DNA of 64,000 nucleotides, from positions 930,001 through 994,000 of the forward strand of contig NZ_JATACI010000002.1 in assembly GCF_037892195.1 (NCBI RefSeq), written 5' to 3'. This stretch comes from Yoonia sp. GPGPB17. Its GTDB lineage: Bacteria > Pseudomonadota > Alphaproteobacteria > Rhodobacterales > Rhodobacteraceae. Below are positions 17,450 through 25,576 of the stretch, piece after piece (the first letter of the stretch is position 1; each line of letters opens with the position of its first letter). A program made the position numbers and the translations under genes. The notes below the pieces were generated by a model. That model saw nothing but the letters and a program-made list of their open reading frames with translations. It was not told the DNA's origin and did no database searches.

Positions 17450-18352
17450 GTGAGCACCCCTTTCGCACCAATAGCAGGCCAACCCGTCGCACTGGCTGAG
17501 GACCTGACGCTGGTCTTGGCACCCAATCCGTCCCCGATGACCTATCTTGGCACGAATACCTATTTGCTGGGCAACGCGACTTTGGCCGTTGTCGACCCAG
17601 GACCGGATGATCCGGCGCATTTACAAGCCTTGAAACACGCGATCGCCGGACGGCCCGTGTCGCATATTCTGCTCACCCACAGCCATTTGGATCACTCGCC
17701 GCTGTCTGCGGCGCTATCGGCCCAGACAGGCGCACCAATCTATGCGTTTGGCGATAGTACCGCGGGCCGCAGTACAGTGATGCAGCAATTGGCGAGGGCT
17801 GGTCTGGCTGGCGGTGGCGAAGGAATAGACCATAACTTCCAGCCGGACAAAAGACTTCGGGATGGCGAGGTGCTGCGTGCAACATGGGGACAGATTGAAG
17901 CGATCCATACACCCGGACATATTGGAAACCATCTATGCTTTGCATGGCGCGACGCAATCTTTACCGGCGATCATGTGATGGGATGGGCAAGCTCTCTGGT
18001 CTCGCCACCCGATGGCGACCTGACCGATTTCATGACATCCTGCGCCCGCCTTGGGACTTATGAAGCATCCACTTACTACCCTGGCCACGGTGCGCCAATC
18101 GCTGAACCCCAAGCACGTCTTAATTGGCTGGTGTCCCACCGTCACAATCGCGAAGCGCAGATTTTGGGAGCGCTATCCGAACAGCCAGCGCGCGTATTGG
18201 ACATCACACTTGCGGTCTATCATGATATCGCGCCGGGCCTTCAGGCGGCTGCGGCACGCAATGTTTTTGCCCATCTCGTTGATCTGCATCAACGAGGTCA
18301 CGTAACTGCTCGCCCTGACCTGTCGATAGCGGCCACCTTCGCCCTTGCATGA
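17450..18352 (+). CDS. MBL-fold metallo-hydrolase
   Basis: 300 residues starting at GTG 17450 after GGAAAG. The zinc-binding motif THSHLDHS (HxHxDH) is at about residues 72-79, further ligands lie in HTPGHIGNH and GDHVM, and the C-terminal YYPGHGAPI histidine follows. The N-terminal NTYLLGN strand and the helical C-terminal part match the LACTB2-like glyoxalase/RNase group of soluble metallo-beta-lactamase folds. The reaction is unknown; a thioester or phosphodiester hydrolase is possible. tRNA-Asn follows 100 bases downstream. Confidence 0.82.
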   Translation: MSTPFAPIAGQPVALAEDLTLVLAPNPSPMTYLGTNTYLLGNATLAVVDPGPDDPAHLQALKHAIAGRPVSHILLTHSHLDHSPLSAALSAQTGAPIYAFGDSTAGRSTVMQQLARAGLAGGGEGIDHNFQPDKRLRDGEVLRATWGQIEAIHTPGHIGNHLCFAWRDAIFTGDHVMGWASSLVSPPDGDLTDFMTSCARLGTYEASTYYPGHGAPIAEPQARLNWLVSHRHNREAQILGALSEQPARVLDITLAVYHDIAPGLQAAAARNVFAHLVDLHQRGHVTARPDLSIAATFALA

Positions 18353-18452
18353 TGTGACGACAACCCGTTTTCAGGTCAGGCAAAAGTTTCGCATAAACAG
18401 CATAAATCCCTCTGGACCTCTCGGAATCGCATTGCTATATGGGCGCGAGTGT

Positions 18453-18527
18453 TCCGACGTAGCTCAGCGGTAGAGCAGTTGACTGTTAATCAATTGGTCG
18501 TAGGTTCGATCCCTACCGTCGGAGCCA
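18453..18527 (+). tRNA. tRNA-Asn (anticodon GUU)
   Basis: A complete cloverleaf of 75 bases with encoded CCA. The acceptor arms TCCGACG and CGTCGGA pair, with G as discriminator base. The D arm AGCTCAGCGGTAGAGC, the anticodon loop CTGTTAA with GTT at 18485-18487, and the T arm GGTTCGATCCC are all present. It lies between the MBL gene and a decayed gene remnant. Confidence 0.96.
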
Positions 18528-18952
18528 ATTTTCCTAGAGTTAACGAGACGATTGAGGCCTCTCGCACGAGGGGGTTTTGTCGTTTTAGGGTGGCTCTACA
18601 ATAAATCGGGGTCCAAGCGGCCCGTTTTAGGCCACTCGCCTTATTGCAAAATCACGCTGCTTTGTTTTCAGGCTCAGGGTCATCAAGCAGCTTGGCGTGA
18701 ATGTCCTTGGAATATTCCTCCATGGCGCGGACAAATCTCTTCGGGTTTCCTTGTCGAGGCGGCTGACAATCGGTTCGGGATTAGGCACTCCAAGAAGGTA
18801 AAGGTCGCCGCGCAGATCAACAGAAAAGCCGTCAGGTTGATCCCATGGGCATCGATCAGGCGCCCGCGTGAGAAGGGTTTGGTCGGGTTTGCAGGTCATG
18901 CAGCGTCCCTCAATACCCAAAGTATTGCCGCTATAGGAGCAGAGGTTGCTAG
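18528..18952. pseudogene. tRNA-flanking region with decayed gene remnant on the minus strand
   Basis: After the tRNA, a GC-rich hairpin followed by TTTT (about 18556-18577) may end its transcript. On the minus strand, one frame ends at TGA 18652-18654 with a convincing protein C-terminus (AMEEYSKDIHAKLLDDPEPE, then NKAA). It is interrupted upstream after about 42 codons by a TAA. A neighbouring frame contains VDLRGDLYLLGVPNPEPI, loosely like the tail of site-specific recombinases. Together they look like one gene broken by indels. A recombinase or transposase origin next to a tRNA is plausible but unproven, and no intact attachment repeat was identified. Confidence 0.45.
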
Positions 18953-21304
18953 TCAGAAATCTTGCCAGATATCGGTCGCGCGCCGCCCGCCTCCTTGAAC
19001 CGCTGCTGCGACCGCTGGTCTTTCCAATTGCGGTTCTGCTTGCTTCTGCGCAGCAGGTTGCGGGACAAATTCGCTGATGTTGTCAACGACTGACGTTTGG
19101 CTGACCTTGGCTTCGTCCAATCGGAACCGCTTGACCAATTGCTCCAATTCAGCAGCTTCGCCGTTCAATGCATGACTGCTGGCGGTCGCCTCCTCGACCA
19201 TCGCCGCATTTTGCTGCGTGACCTTGTCAAGCTGGGTGACCCCGATGTTGATTTCGCCAATCCCGATTGATTGTTCTTCTGCGCCAGAGGCAATTTCTGC
19301 CACAAGATCAGATATATGATTGATATGACCTGCGATCTTCGTCAGTACCTCGTAAGCCTGGCCAACCAGACTAACGCCGCGTTCGACTTGGCTGGAGCTT
19401 TCACTGATCAAGGATTTGATCTGCTTGGCAGCATCGGACGACCGCTGCGCCAAAGCACGGACCTCAGACGCCACAACCGCAAAACCACGACCCGCTTCGT
19501 AAGCACGCGCGGCCTCGACCCCTGCGTTCAGCGCAAGAAGGTTCGTCTGGAATGCAATGTCATCAATCACACCGATGATCTGTGAGATCTCCTGCGACGA
19601 TCCCTCGATTTCGGTCATCGCGCGCACAGTGTCCTTCACAACCGGTTCGCTTTCATCTGCATCCTGGCGCGCGCTTGTGACAACGTCCTTGACCTGACGC
19701 GCGCCGTCCGCCGCAGATTTTACGCTCGCCGTCATTTCATCAAGAGCCGCCGCGGTCTGTTCAAGGGTTGCAGCCTGATTTTCAGTGCGCCGTGACAGAT
19801 CATCCGAGGAACTGCTCATGGCATCGGAACGCTGTCTGATCGTCCCCGACCGGATCACAACGGAGCCAATCGTTTCATTTAGATTTTGCATCGTACGATT
19901 GTAGTCTTGGCGCAGCTGATCATATTCACCGTCAAATGGTGTCGAAATCTGATGAGTCAGATCTCCATCCGCCAGTTTTGTCAGGGCAACGCTCAAGCGG
20001 TTCACAACCTGCACCTGCTTTGCCTGAAGCGTCTGCCGTTCCTCCTCGGCCTGATCCGAGGCCATCAGCTTGTCACGGAATCTGTCAAGGCCTTGAAACA
20101 AGTGACCTATTTCGTCGCCTCGCGTTTGATCCGAAAGATCAACATCATACGATTTGTTAGACACCTCTGTCATCGCTTCACCAAGGCGGGACAGAGGACG
20201 CACAACAGACCGCGCCGTCAACCAACCCAAAATCGCCGCAAGACCGGCAACAAACAGCGTGACAAACAACTTCTTGTTCCGCGCGGCAACAACGGGTGCC
20301 AAGACCTCGGCAACACCAAACTCGCCGATCACAGCCCATTGCTGGCCAAAAATATCGATCAATAACCCATCAGCAAAGACCAAGCCACCATACAGCCCCT
20401 GCGTGAGTTCTTGCCCCGTTTCGCCAGACGAAAGAAGGTTGGCCACCTGCTGATACTCAGCCACATTCGTCAAAACCGGCTGCCCACCTTCGAAGCGCGA
20501 TATGCTACGGGTCAGGCCATCGGGTCCGACAGCATAGACTTTACCCGTTTCTCCCAAACCGGTCGGATTGTTGAAGACAGCATAGATCTGGCTTGCAGGC
20601 AGTTGTACGGCGGCCACGCCTTTTATCTGGCCTGTCTGGTCAAATAGTGCCGTCGACAGAAACGACGCAGCCGCGCCTGAACTGGGCGCATAAGCTTCAA
20701 AATCTGCAAAATAGACTTCGCCAGCAACCCCATCCCTTGCCTGTGCAAAGGCACTGCCGAGCCCGGAACTTGCGTAGGGACCGGTTGCAAAGTTCGTGGC
20801 AAAATCCTCCTCTTTCGCGACAGAGTAGATCAAATCGCCCTCAAGGTTAAACAGGAAGATATCATAAAGCCCCATGGTTTCCTTAATCTGCCGAAAGTAG
20901 GGGTGAAACTGCCCATGCTGGAAATGATAGGGCACCGATTCAGACGCCTGATCGAATTTGTCCCGCTCACCCTGCGGATTGGGATTATTGGTAATGTAAG
21001 CGGCTTGCAGGCCCGCGCTATCAATCATCAGGTTGTAGGAACTCGAGAAAGAGCTGACCGCGGCCAGAAAGCTGGGATCGTTGCCGAATGCTCTAACACC
21101 TTGGCCTTTGTTTTCGAACCAGTTTACGATTGCATCGCCCCGACCCTCTGTCAAAATCTGCAAATTCTGGCGCGTTTCCGATTGGATCGCAGCCCGAAAA
21201 TCCAGATAGCTGACCGCAGCAATGCTGACACTTGCAGACACACAAAGCGCCGCAATGATCGTCGGCAGTTTTCGTGACAATGCCACGGATGCAAAGAACC
21301 CCAT
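18953..21304 (-). CDS. Methyl-accepting chemotaxis protein
   Basis: 783 residues. Transmembrane helix 1 (about 12-32) is followed by a large periplasmic Cache-like sensing domain to about residue 340 (WFENKGQGVRAFGNDP near 62; PTGLGETGKVYAVGPDG near 250). A second helix (LFVTLFVAGLAAILGWL) precedes a HAMP domain. The cytoplasmic signalling domain has the hairpin tip region IDDIAFQTNLLALNAGVEAARA. The C-terminus ends in IWQDF, an xWxxF-type tether that in other receptors docks CheR or CheB. The ligand is unknown. It is a single gene whose stop lies just beyond the decayed remnant near the tRNA; no che genes are nearby. Confidence 0.93.
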   Translation of the reverse strand: MGFFASVALSRKLPTIIAALCVSASVSIAAVSYLDFRAAIQSETRQNLQILTEGRGDAIVNWFENKGQGVRAFGNDPSFLAAVSSFSSSYNLMIDSAGLQAAYITNNPNPQGERDKFDQASESVPYHFQHGQFHPYFRQIKETMGLYDIFLFNLEGDLIYSVAKEEDFATNFATGPYASSGLGSAFAQARDGVAGEVYFADFEAYAPSSGAAASFLSTALFDQTGQIKGVAAVQLPASQIYAVFNNPTGLGETGKVYAVGPDGLTRSISRFEGGQPVLTNVAEYQQVANLLSSGETGQELTQGLYGGLVFADGLLIDIFGQQWAVIGEFGVAEVLAPVVAARNKKLFVTLFVAGLAAILGWLTARSVVRPLSRLGEAMTEVSNKSYDVDLSDQTRGDEIGHLFQGLDRFRDKLMASDQAEEERQTLQAKQVQVVNRLSVALTKLADGDLTHQISTPFDGEYDQLRQDYNRTMQNLNETIGSVVIRSGTIRQRSDAMSSSSDDLSRRTENQAATLEQTAAALDEMTASVKSAADGARQVKDVVTSARQDADESEPVVKDTVRAMTEIEGSSQEISQIIGVIDDIAFQTNLLALNAGVEAARAYEAGRGFAVVASEVRALAQRSSDAAKQIKSLISESSSQVERGVSLVGQAYEVLTKIAGHINHISDLVAEIASGAEEQSIGIGEINIGVTQLDKVTQQNAAMVEEATASSHALNGEAAELEQLVKRFRLDEAKVSQTSVVDNISEFVPQPAAQKQAEPQLERPAVAAAVQGGGRRATDIWQDF

Positions 21305-21320
21305 CGGTACCTCTATTTTC

Positions 21321-21334
21321 CAGAACGTGTTCTG
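21321..21334. promoter_or_regulatory. Palindrome upstream of the chemoreceptor gene
   Basis: Arms CAGAAC (21321-21326) and GTTCTG (21329-21334) with a 2-base centre lie 16 bases before the receptor start. Two direct copies of AGCTTAAG (near 21351 and 21362) follow. The binding factor is unknown. Confidence 0.35.
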
Positions 21335-21506
21335 CCTCTATGCACGCCCCAGCTTAAGATCAGCTTAAGCGTCGTCTTCCGCGGGACAGAGATGATCAGA
21401 TTTGCACGTGAAGTCAGAGCGATCCGCGTGACTGACGATTTCAGCATGGTGTCTTCAGCACAGGCGCGGCATAGTTGAGAGGCGGACAAAACAAATCGGA
21501 GCAGTC

Positions 21507-22334
21507 ATGCCAGGCAAATATTACGCACCAACCGGCGGGCACCCGGGCCAAGACCATTTGCTGACAGATCGCGCCGTATTCACAGATGCTTATGCGGTTA
21601 TCCCCAAAGGCACGATGCGTGATATCGTGACCAGCTTTCTGCCCTTCTGGGACGACACCCGCCTATGGGTAATCGCCCGGCCACTCAGCGGCTTTGCCGA
21701 AACATTCTCGCAGTACATCATGGAGGTAGCACCCGGTGGAGGATCGGAGCAGCCCGAGACTGACACCCGCGCCCAGGGCGTTTTGTTTGTGGTTGAAGGC
21801 ACGGCCACGCTGACCGTCGATGGAGCCATATATGAGCTCAAGCCGGGCGGCTTTGCATATCTGCCACCATCAGCGACATGGCACTTGCACAATCGTGCAC
21901 AAAACACGTTACGCTTTCACTGGATCCGCAAGCTGTATGAGACCGTACCGGGCTTGGCTGAACCGGACGTGATTATCACCAATGAAGATCAGATCACCCC
22001 CACCGTGATGCCAGATACAGATGGCAAATGGACGACAACGCGTTTTGTTGACCCTGCCGATCTGCGCCATGATATGCACGTTACCATCGTCACCTTCGAA
22101 CCCGGCGCCGTCATTCCCTTTCTGGAAACACATGTCATGGAACACGGGTTGTATGTGTTGGAAGGCAAGGCGGTTTACCGGCTCAACAACGATTGGGTCG
22201 AGGTGGAGGCGGGCGATTATATGTGGTTACGCGCGTTCTGCCCACAGGCCTGCTATGCAGGCGGTCCGGGCCAGTTCCGCTATCTGCTTTACAAGGATGT
22301 GAACCGGCATATGGCGTTGGGCGGGTTCAAATGA
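21507..22334 (+). CDS. (S)-ureidoglycine aminohydrolase (bicupin)
   Basis: 275 residues with two cupin domains. The second cupin carries the metal set in ETHVMEH (Glu, His, His; about residues 209-215) and the glutamine in CPQACYA. It is followed by YKDVNRH, matching the manganese site of ureidoglycine aminohydrolase. The enzyme releases ammonia from (S)-ureidoglycine to give (S)-ureidoglycolate in allantoin breakdown. The first cupin has lost most metal ligands, as is normal. ATG 21507 follows CGGAGCAGTC. It leads the plus-strand side of the urate/ureide cluster, ahead of an ABC importer, and its product is the substrate of AllA encoded at 25094-25576. Confidence 0.9.
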   Translation: MPGKYYAPTGGHPGQDHLLTDRAVFTDAYAVIPKGTMRDIVTSFLPFWDDTRLWVIARPLSGFAETFSQYIMEVAPGGGSEQPETDTRAQGVLFVVEGTATLTVDGAIYELKPGGFAYLPPSATWHLHNRAQNTLRFHWIRKLYETVPGLAEPDVIITNEDQITPTVMPDTDGKWTTTRFVDPADLRHDMHVTIVTFEPGAVIPFLETHVMEHGLYVLEGKAVYRLNNDWVEVEAGDYMWLRAFCPQACYAGGPGQFRYLLYKDVNRHMALGGFK

Positions 22335-22489
22335 TGACAAGATAAAGTGGCTAAATATGCGCCGTTGCCTGTTTTTTGTGCGATTGCGGCCAAATCAGTG
22401 TGGATTACTGCGTTGCGATCCGGCTAACATGTTCCTTGATTGCTGCCACTGCTAGGTCAAGAGCAGCAACACAAACAGGGGATATCAGT

Positions 22490-23497
22490 ATGATTTTTGA
22501 CAAGAAGCTTCTCGCGCTCGCAGCCGCACTCTTCGCCGGGCCTGCCATGGCAGAAACTGACATGCCGTTCGCGCTTGACTGGAAATTTGAAGGGCCATCC
22601 GCACCTTACTTTCATGCGCTGGATGCTGGCTATTTCGCGGATGCCGGTTTGGCGGTCACCATCAGCGAAGGGGCCGGGTCGCTGGATGCGATCCCAAAGG
22701 TGGCGACAGGCGCTTTCCCGGTTGGGTTTGCCGATATCAATTCGCTCATGCGCTTTTTGGACCAAAACCCCGGTGCGCCCGTCACGGCTGTAATGATGGT
22801 CTACGACAAGCCCCCATTTGCAATCGTTGGCCGCAGATCGTTGGGTGTCGAAACACCTGCTGACCTTGAAGGCAAAATCCTCGGTGCACCGCCCCCAGAT
22901 GGTGCCTGGGCGCAGTTCCCGATCTTTGCGGCTGAGACCGGTATCGATGCCGATGCGATCACTGTGGAGCCTGTTGGCTTTCCGACCCGCGAGCCGATGC
23001 TTGCCGAAGGCAATGTCGCCGCGATCACAGGCTTTTCCTTCTCATCGACGCTGAACCTTAAGCGGCTGGGCATCCCTGCCGATGATATTTCGGTGCTGTT
23101 GATGGCGGATTATGGCGTTGACCTATATGGTAATGCGATCATCGTGAATACAGATTTTGCAGAGGCAAACCCAGAGCTGATCACCAGCTTTCTTGGGGCT
23201 GTGGCGATGGGCTGGAAAGACGCTATCGCAACGCCAGATGCCGCAATTGAGGCCCTGTTGGAGCGCAACCCCGCAGCCGATGCTGCACTCGAAACAGAAC
23301 GTTTGCAAATGGCGATCGACGCCAATGTTTTGACTGACTACGTGATGACAAACGGCATGGGGGGTATTGATAACACCCGTATGATGAACGCCATTGAGCA
23401 AACAAAATCTGTGTATGAGTTCAACAACGCACCAGACCCATCCATTTACTTTGATGGCAGCTACCTGCCCGCCGCTGAAATGCTGATGCTCAAGTAG
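22490..23497 (+). CDS. NMT1/SsuA-like ABC substrate-binding protein
   Basis: 335 residues from ATG 22490, with GGGGAT as ribosome binding site. The signal peptide ends near AGPAMAETD. The mature part is of the nitrate/sulfonate/thiamine-precursor (NMT1) type: ALDWKFEGPSAPYFHALDAGYFADAGL at the start and the loop EGAGSLDAIPKVATG. An ATPase gene and a permease gene follow directly. Placed among ureide genes, it probably captures a purine breakdown product such as allantoin, urate or a ureide; the ligand is inferred from context only. Confidence 0.87.
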   Translation: MIFDKKLLALAAALFAGPAMAETDMPFALDWKFEGPSAPYFHALDAGYFADAGLAVTISEGAGSLDAIPKVATGAFPVGFADINSLMRFLDQNPGAPVTAVMMVYDKPPFAIVGRRSLGVETPADLEGKILGAPPPDGAWAQFPIFAAETGIDADAITVEPVGFPTREPMLAEGNVAAITGFSFSSTLNLKRLGIPADDISVLLMADYGVDLYGNAIIVNTDFAEANPELITSFLGAVAMGWKDAIATPDAAIEALLERNPAADAALETERLQMAIDANVLTDYVMTNGMGGIDNTRMMNAIEQTKSVYEFNNAPDPSIYFDGSYLPAAEMLMLK

Positions 23498-23505
23498 GAT
23501 AAAGC

Positions 23506-24231
23506 TTGGGCCGTTGCATATGCGGCGGCCCAAAGCACGAGGCCGCAAAGATCGAAAATCTTATTGAAATCAAAGGCGTCAGGCACGCCTATCAAACCGC
23601 CTCTGGCCCCTTAGAGGTTTTGGACGGTTTGGAGTTGACCGTACCCGAGGGTACCTTTGCCGCCGTTGTCGGCCCGTCAGGTTGTGGGAAATCCACGCTC
23701 ACACGGCTGGTCGCCGGGCTGATGGCACCTGATGAAGGCGAGGTATGGTTACATGGTGAGCGTGTGAAAGGACCCCGCAAGACAGTGGGGATGGCGTTCC
23801 AAAACCCGGTGCTGCTGGAATGGCGCACAATCCTAGACAACGTGATCTTACCGCTCGAGATTGTGGCCCCTCGGATGCCACGCGCGGACCGTGAAAAGCG
23901 CGCGATGGAGCTGCTGGACATGGTTGGGCTTGCCGGGTTCGAAAACAAACGCCCTTCAGAGCTTTCCGGCGGCATGCGACAACGCGCCTCCCTCTGCCGA
24001 TCACTGGTGCACAAACCCGATGTGCTGATTATGGATGAACCCTTCGGCGCACTTGATGCCTTTACGCGCGAAGACCTGTGGCAAACCATGCGGGATCTAC
24101 GCCATGCCGAGCCGTTTACGGCAGTGCTGATCACGCATGACCTGCGCGAAAGTGTGTTTCTGGGGGATCAGGTGATCGTTTTGTCCGGGCGCCCTGCCCG
24201 CACCCAATATGTGATGGACGTTGATTTGTAG
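23506..24231 (+). CDS. ABC transporter ATPase, truncated by in-frame TAG
   Basis: 241 residues as written. Walker A GPSGCGKST, signature LSGGMRQR and Walker B VLIMDEPFGALD are all intact. It belongs to the nitrate/sulfonate/taurine ATPase group. A TAG at 24229-24231 is followed in frame by 35 further codons (TLDALFTPKAADMLHTLRDQ and on) to TGA 24337-24339. That TGA overlaps the permease ATG as TGATG, so the original gene clearly reached 24339 and the last 36 codons are cut off. The start is uncertain: TTG 23506 sits in a hairpin (GGGCCG...CGGCCC), and no ATG with a ribosome binding site precedes NLIEIKGVRHAYQ. Confidence 0.82.
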   Translation: MGRCICGGPKHEAAKIENLIEIKGVRHAYQTASGPLEVLDGLELTVPEGTFAAVVGPSGCGKSTLTRLVAGLMAPDEGEVWLHGERVKGPRKTVGMAFQNPVLLEWRTILDNVILPLEIVAPRMPRADREKRAMELLDMVGLAGFENKRPSELSGGMRQRASLCRSLVHKPDVLIMDEPFGALDAFTREDLWQTMRDLRHAEPFTAVLITHDLRESVFLGDQVIVLSGRPARTQYVMDVDL

Positions 24232-24338
24232 GCGGATCGCACATTGGATGCACTCTTCACGCCCAAGGCCGCCGACATGCTGCACACATTGCGCGACCAG
24301 ATCAAAATCGCCCAGGGCCGCGCGGTGGAGGAACACTG

Positions 24339-25097
24339 ATGTTCAGTAAGATCGCAACACCAGTCATAGCTATCATTGTGTTCCTGGGGCTTTGGGAGCT
24401 GCTGGTCTGGGCCAATGGCTGGCCCAACTTCAAAATGGCCTCACCTTCGGATCTGCCGCCTGCGTTCTGGAAGTACCGCGAGTTGTTCCTTGAGATGGGT
24501 TGGCAAACACTGTGGCGTACTGTCGTGGGCCTGATCATTGCCGTCATCGTCGGCACCGCCATCGGCATGATCATTGGTTTTTCACGCATTGCCCGCGATG
24601 CGCTCTACCCCCTGCTGATCGGTTTTAATGCGATCCCAAAGGCCACGCTTGTGCCGGTCATTTCGCTCCTGTTCATCGGCCAGCATGATTTCAATACGAT
24701 CCTGATGGCCTTCATGATCTCGTTCTTTCCCATTGCCGTGTCAGTCGGCATTGGTCTGTCGACGCTAGAACCGGAATACCGCGATATCCTGCGCGCGCTG
24801 GGGGCATCGCGCTACACGATTTTCGTGAAAATCGCCTTACCCAAGACGCTGCCAGAGTTCTTCGGGGCGCTCAAAGTATCTGCCACGCTCGCCTTCATCG
24901 GCACCAATCTGGTCGAGATCGTCAGCCCACACGGGCGCGGCCTTGGCGCGCTTTTCAAGTCAGGCGAGACGAATGGAGATTATCCGCTGATGTTCGCCGT
25001 CCTCATCGCACTCGCCTTCCTTGGGATCGTGCTTTATTACGCTGTGATTTTTCTAGAACGTATTTTTGCGGGTTGGGCTGACCGAGAGGCCACCTAA
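24339..25097 (+). CDS. ABC transporter permease (nitrate/sulfonate type)
   Basis: 252 residues with about six membrane segments. The cytoplasmic EAA loop EYRDILRALGASRYTIFVKIALP (about 147-169) contacts the ATPase. Its start overlaps the stop of the full-length ATPase reading as TGATG. With the upstream binding protein and ATPase it completes an importer; the cargo is probably a purine or ureide catabolite, from context only. The stop overlaps the convergent allA gene by 4 bases. Confidence 0.9.
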   Translation: MFSKIATPVIAIIVFLGLWELLVWANGWPNFKMASPSDLPPAFWKYRELFLEMGWQTLWRTVVGLIIAVIVGTAIGMIIGFSRIARDALYPLLIGFNAIPKATLVPVISLLFIGQHDFNTILMAFMISFFPIAVSVGIGLSTLEPEYRDILRALGASRYTIFVKIALPKTLPEFFGALKVSATLAFIGTNLVEIVSPHGRGLGALFKSGETNGDYPLMFAVLIALAFLGIVLYYAVIFLERIFAGWADREAT

Positions 25098-25576
25098 CCC
25101 ATGATCAGATAGGGTGTCGCGAACCAATGCTCTTGCAGGTTTGCACCCGGGCCAATGCGATCAACCACAGCAAAAAGGCCCGGCGCATGGAGCGGGGTCA
25201 ATACGCCGTGCCAGGTGCCACGGGCATAGTTCACCCCCTGCCCCGGTGCCGTCAGAAATGCGCGCGGTTGACCGGGAATGCCGTCTGCATCGGCCGCGAC
25301 AATCACGACGAAGGGATCAAAACTCATCGGTAAGAAAGCCTGGCTGCCGTCAGGGTGGCGCTCCATCATATCAAGCGCGATCGGAAATTGGCGTGGTTCC
25401 GCGTTGAACAGGCTGATGCCCACCTTGCCGTCCACGATGTCAATTTGGGCACGGTCATGATAGCGGCCACACAGCCCTTGATTGATGATCTTATCCGGAT
25501 CACCGGCAACCTCCAAAACGTCCCCAAAGGGTGCAAAAGCCTCTTTGGTCAGCGGCTCGGGTTGCAGCGTGTTCAT
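25094..25576 (-). CDS. allA: Ureidoglycolate lyase
   Basis: 160 residues with the family motifs MERHPDGSQAFLPM and NYARGTWHGVLTPL and a small barrel fold. It cleaves ureidoglycolate to glyoxylate and urea, the step after ureidoglycine aminohydrolase in allantoin use. Its ATG at 25576 overlaps the stop of the PuuE-UraD gene (ATGA), so the two are translationally coupled. No urease or allantoate amidohydrolase gene lies in the window. Confidence 0.92.
   Translation of the reverse strand: MNTLQPEPLTKEAFAPFGDVLEVAGDPDKIINQGLCGRYHDRAQIDIVDGKVGISLFNAEPRQFPIALDMMERHPDGSQAFLPMSFDPFVVIVAADADGIPGQPRAFLTAPGQGVNYARGTWHGVLTPLHAPGLFAVVDRIGPGANLQEHWFATPYLIMG

Noticed and set aside
24229..24231. In-frame TAG in the ABC ATPase as a possible pyrrolysine or recoded codon
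   Set aside because: Nothing in the window supports amber recoding, both MttB-like genes here lack amber codons, and the site is at the C-terminal end; a nonsense mutation or base error is simpler.
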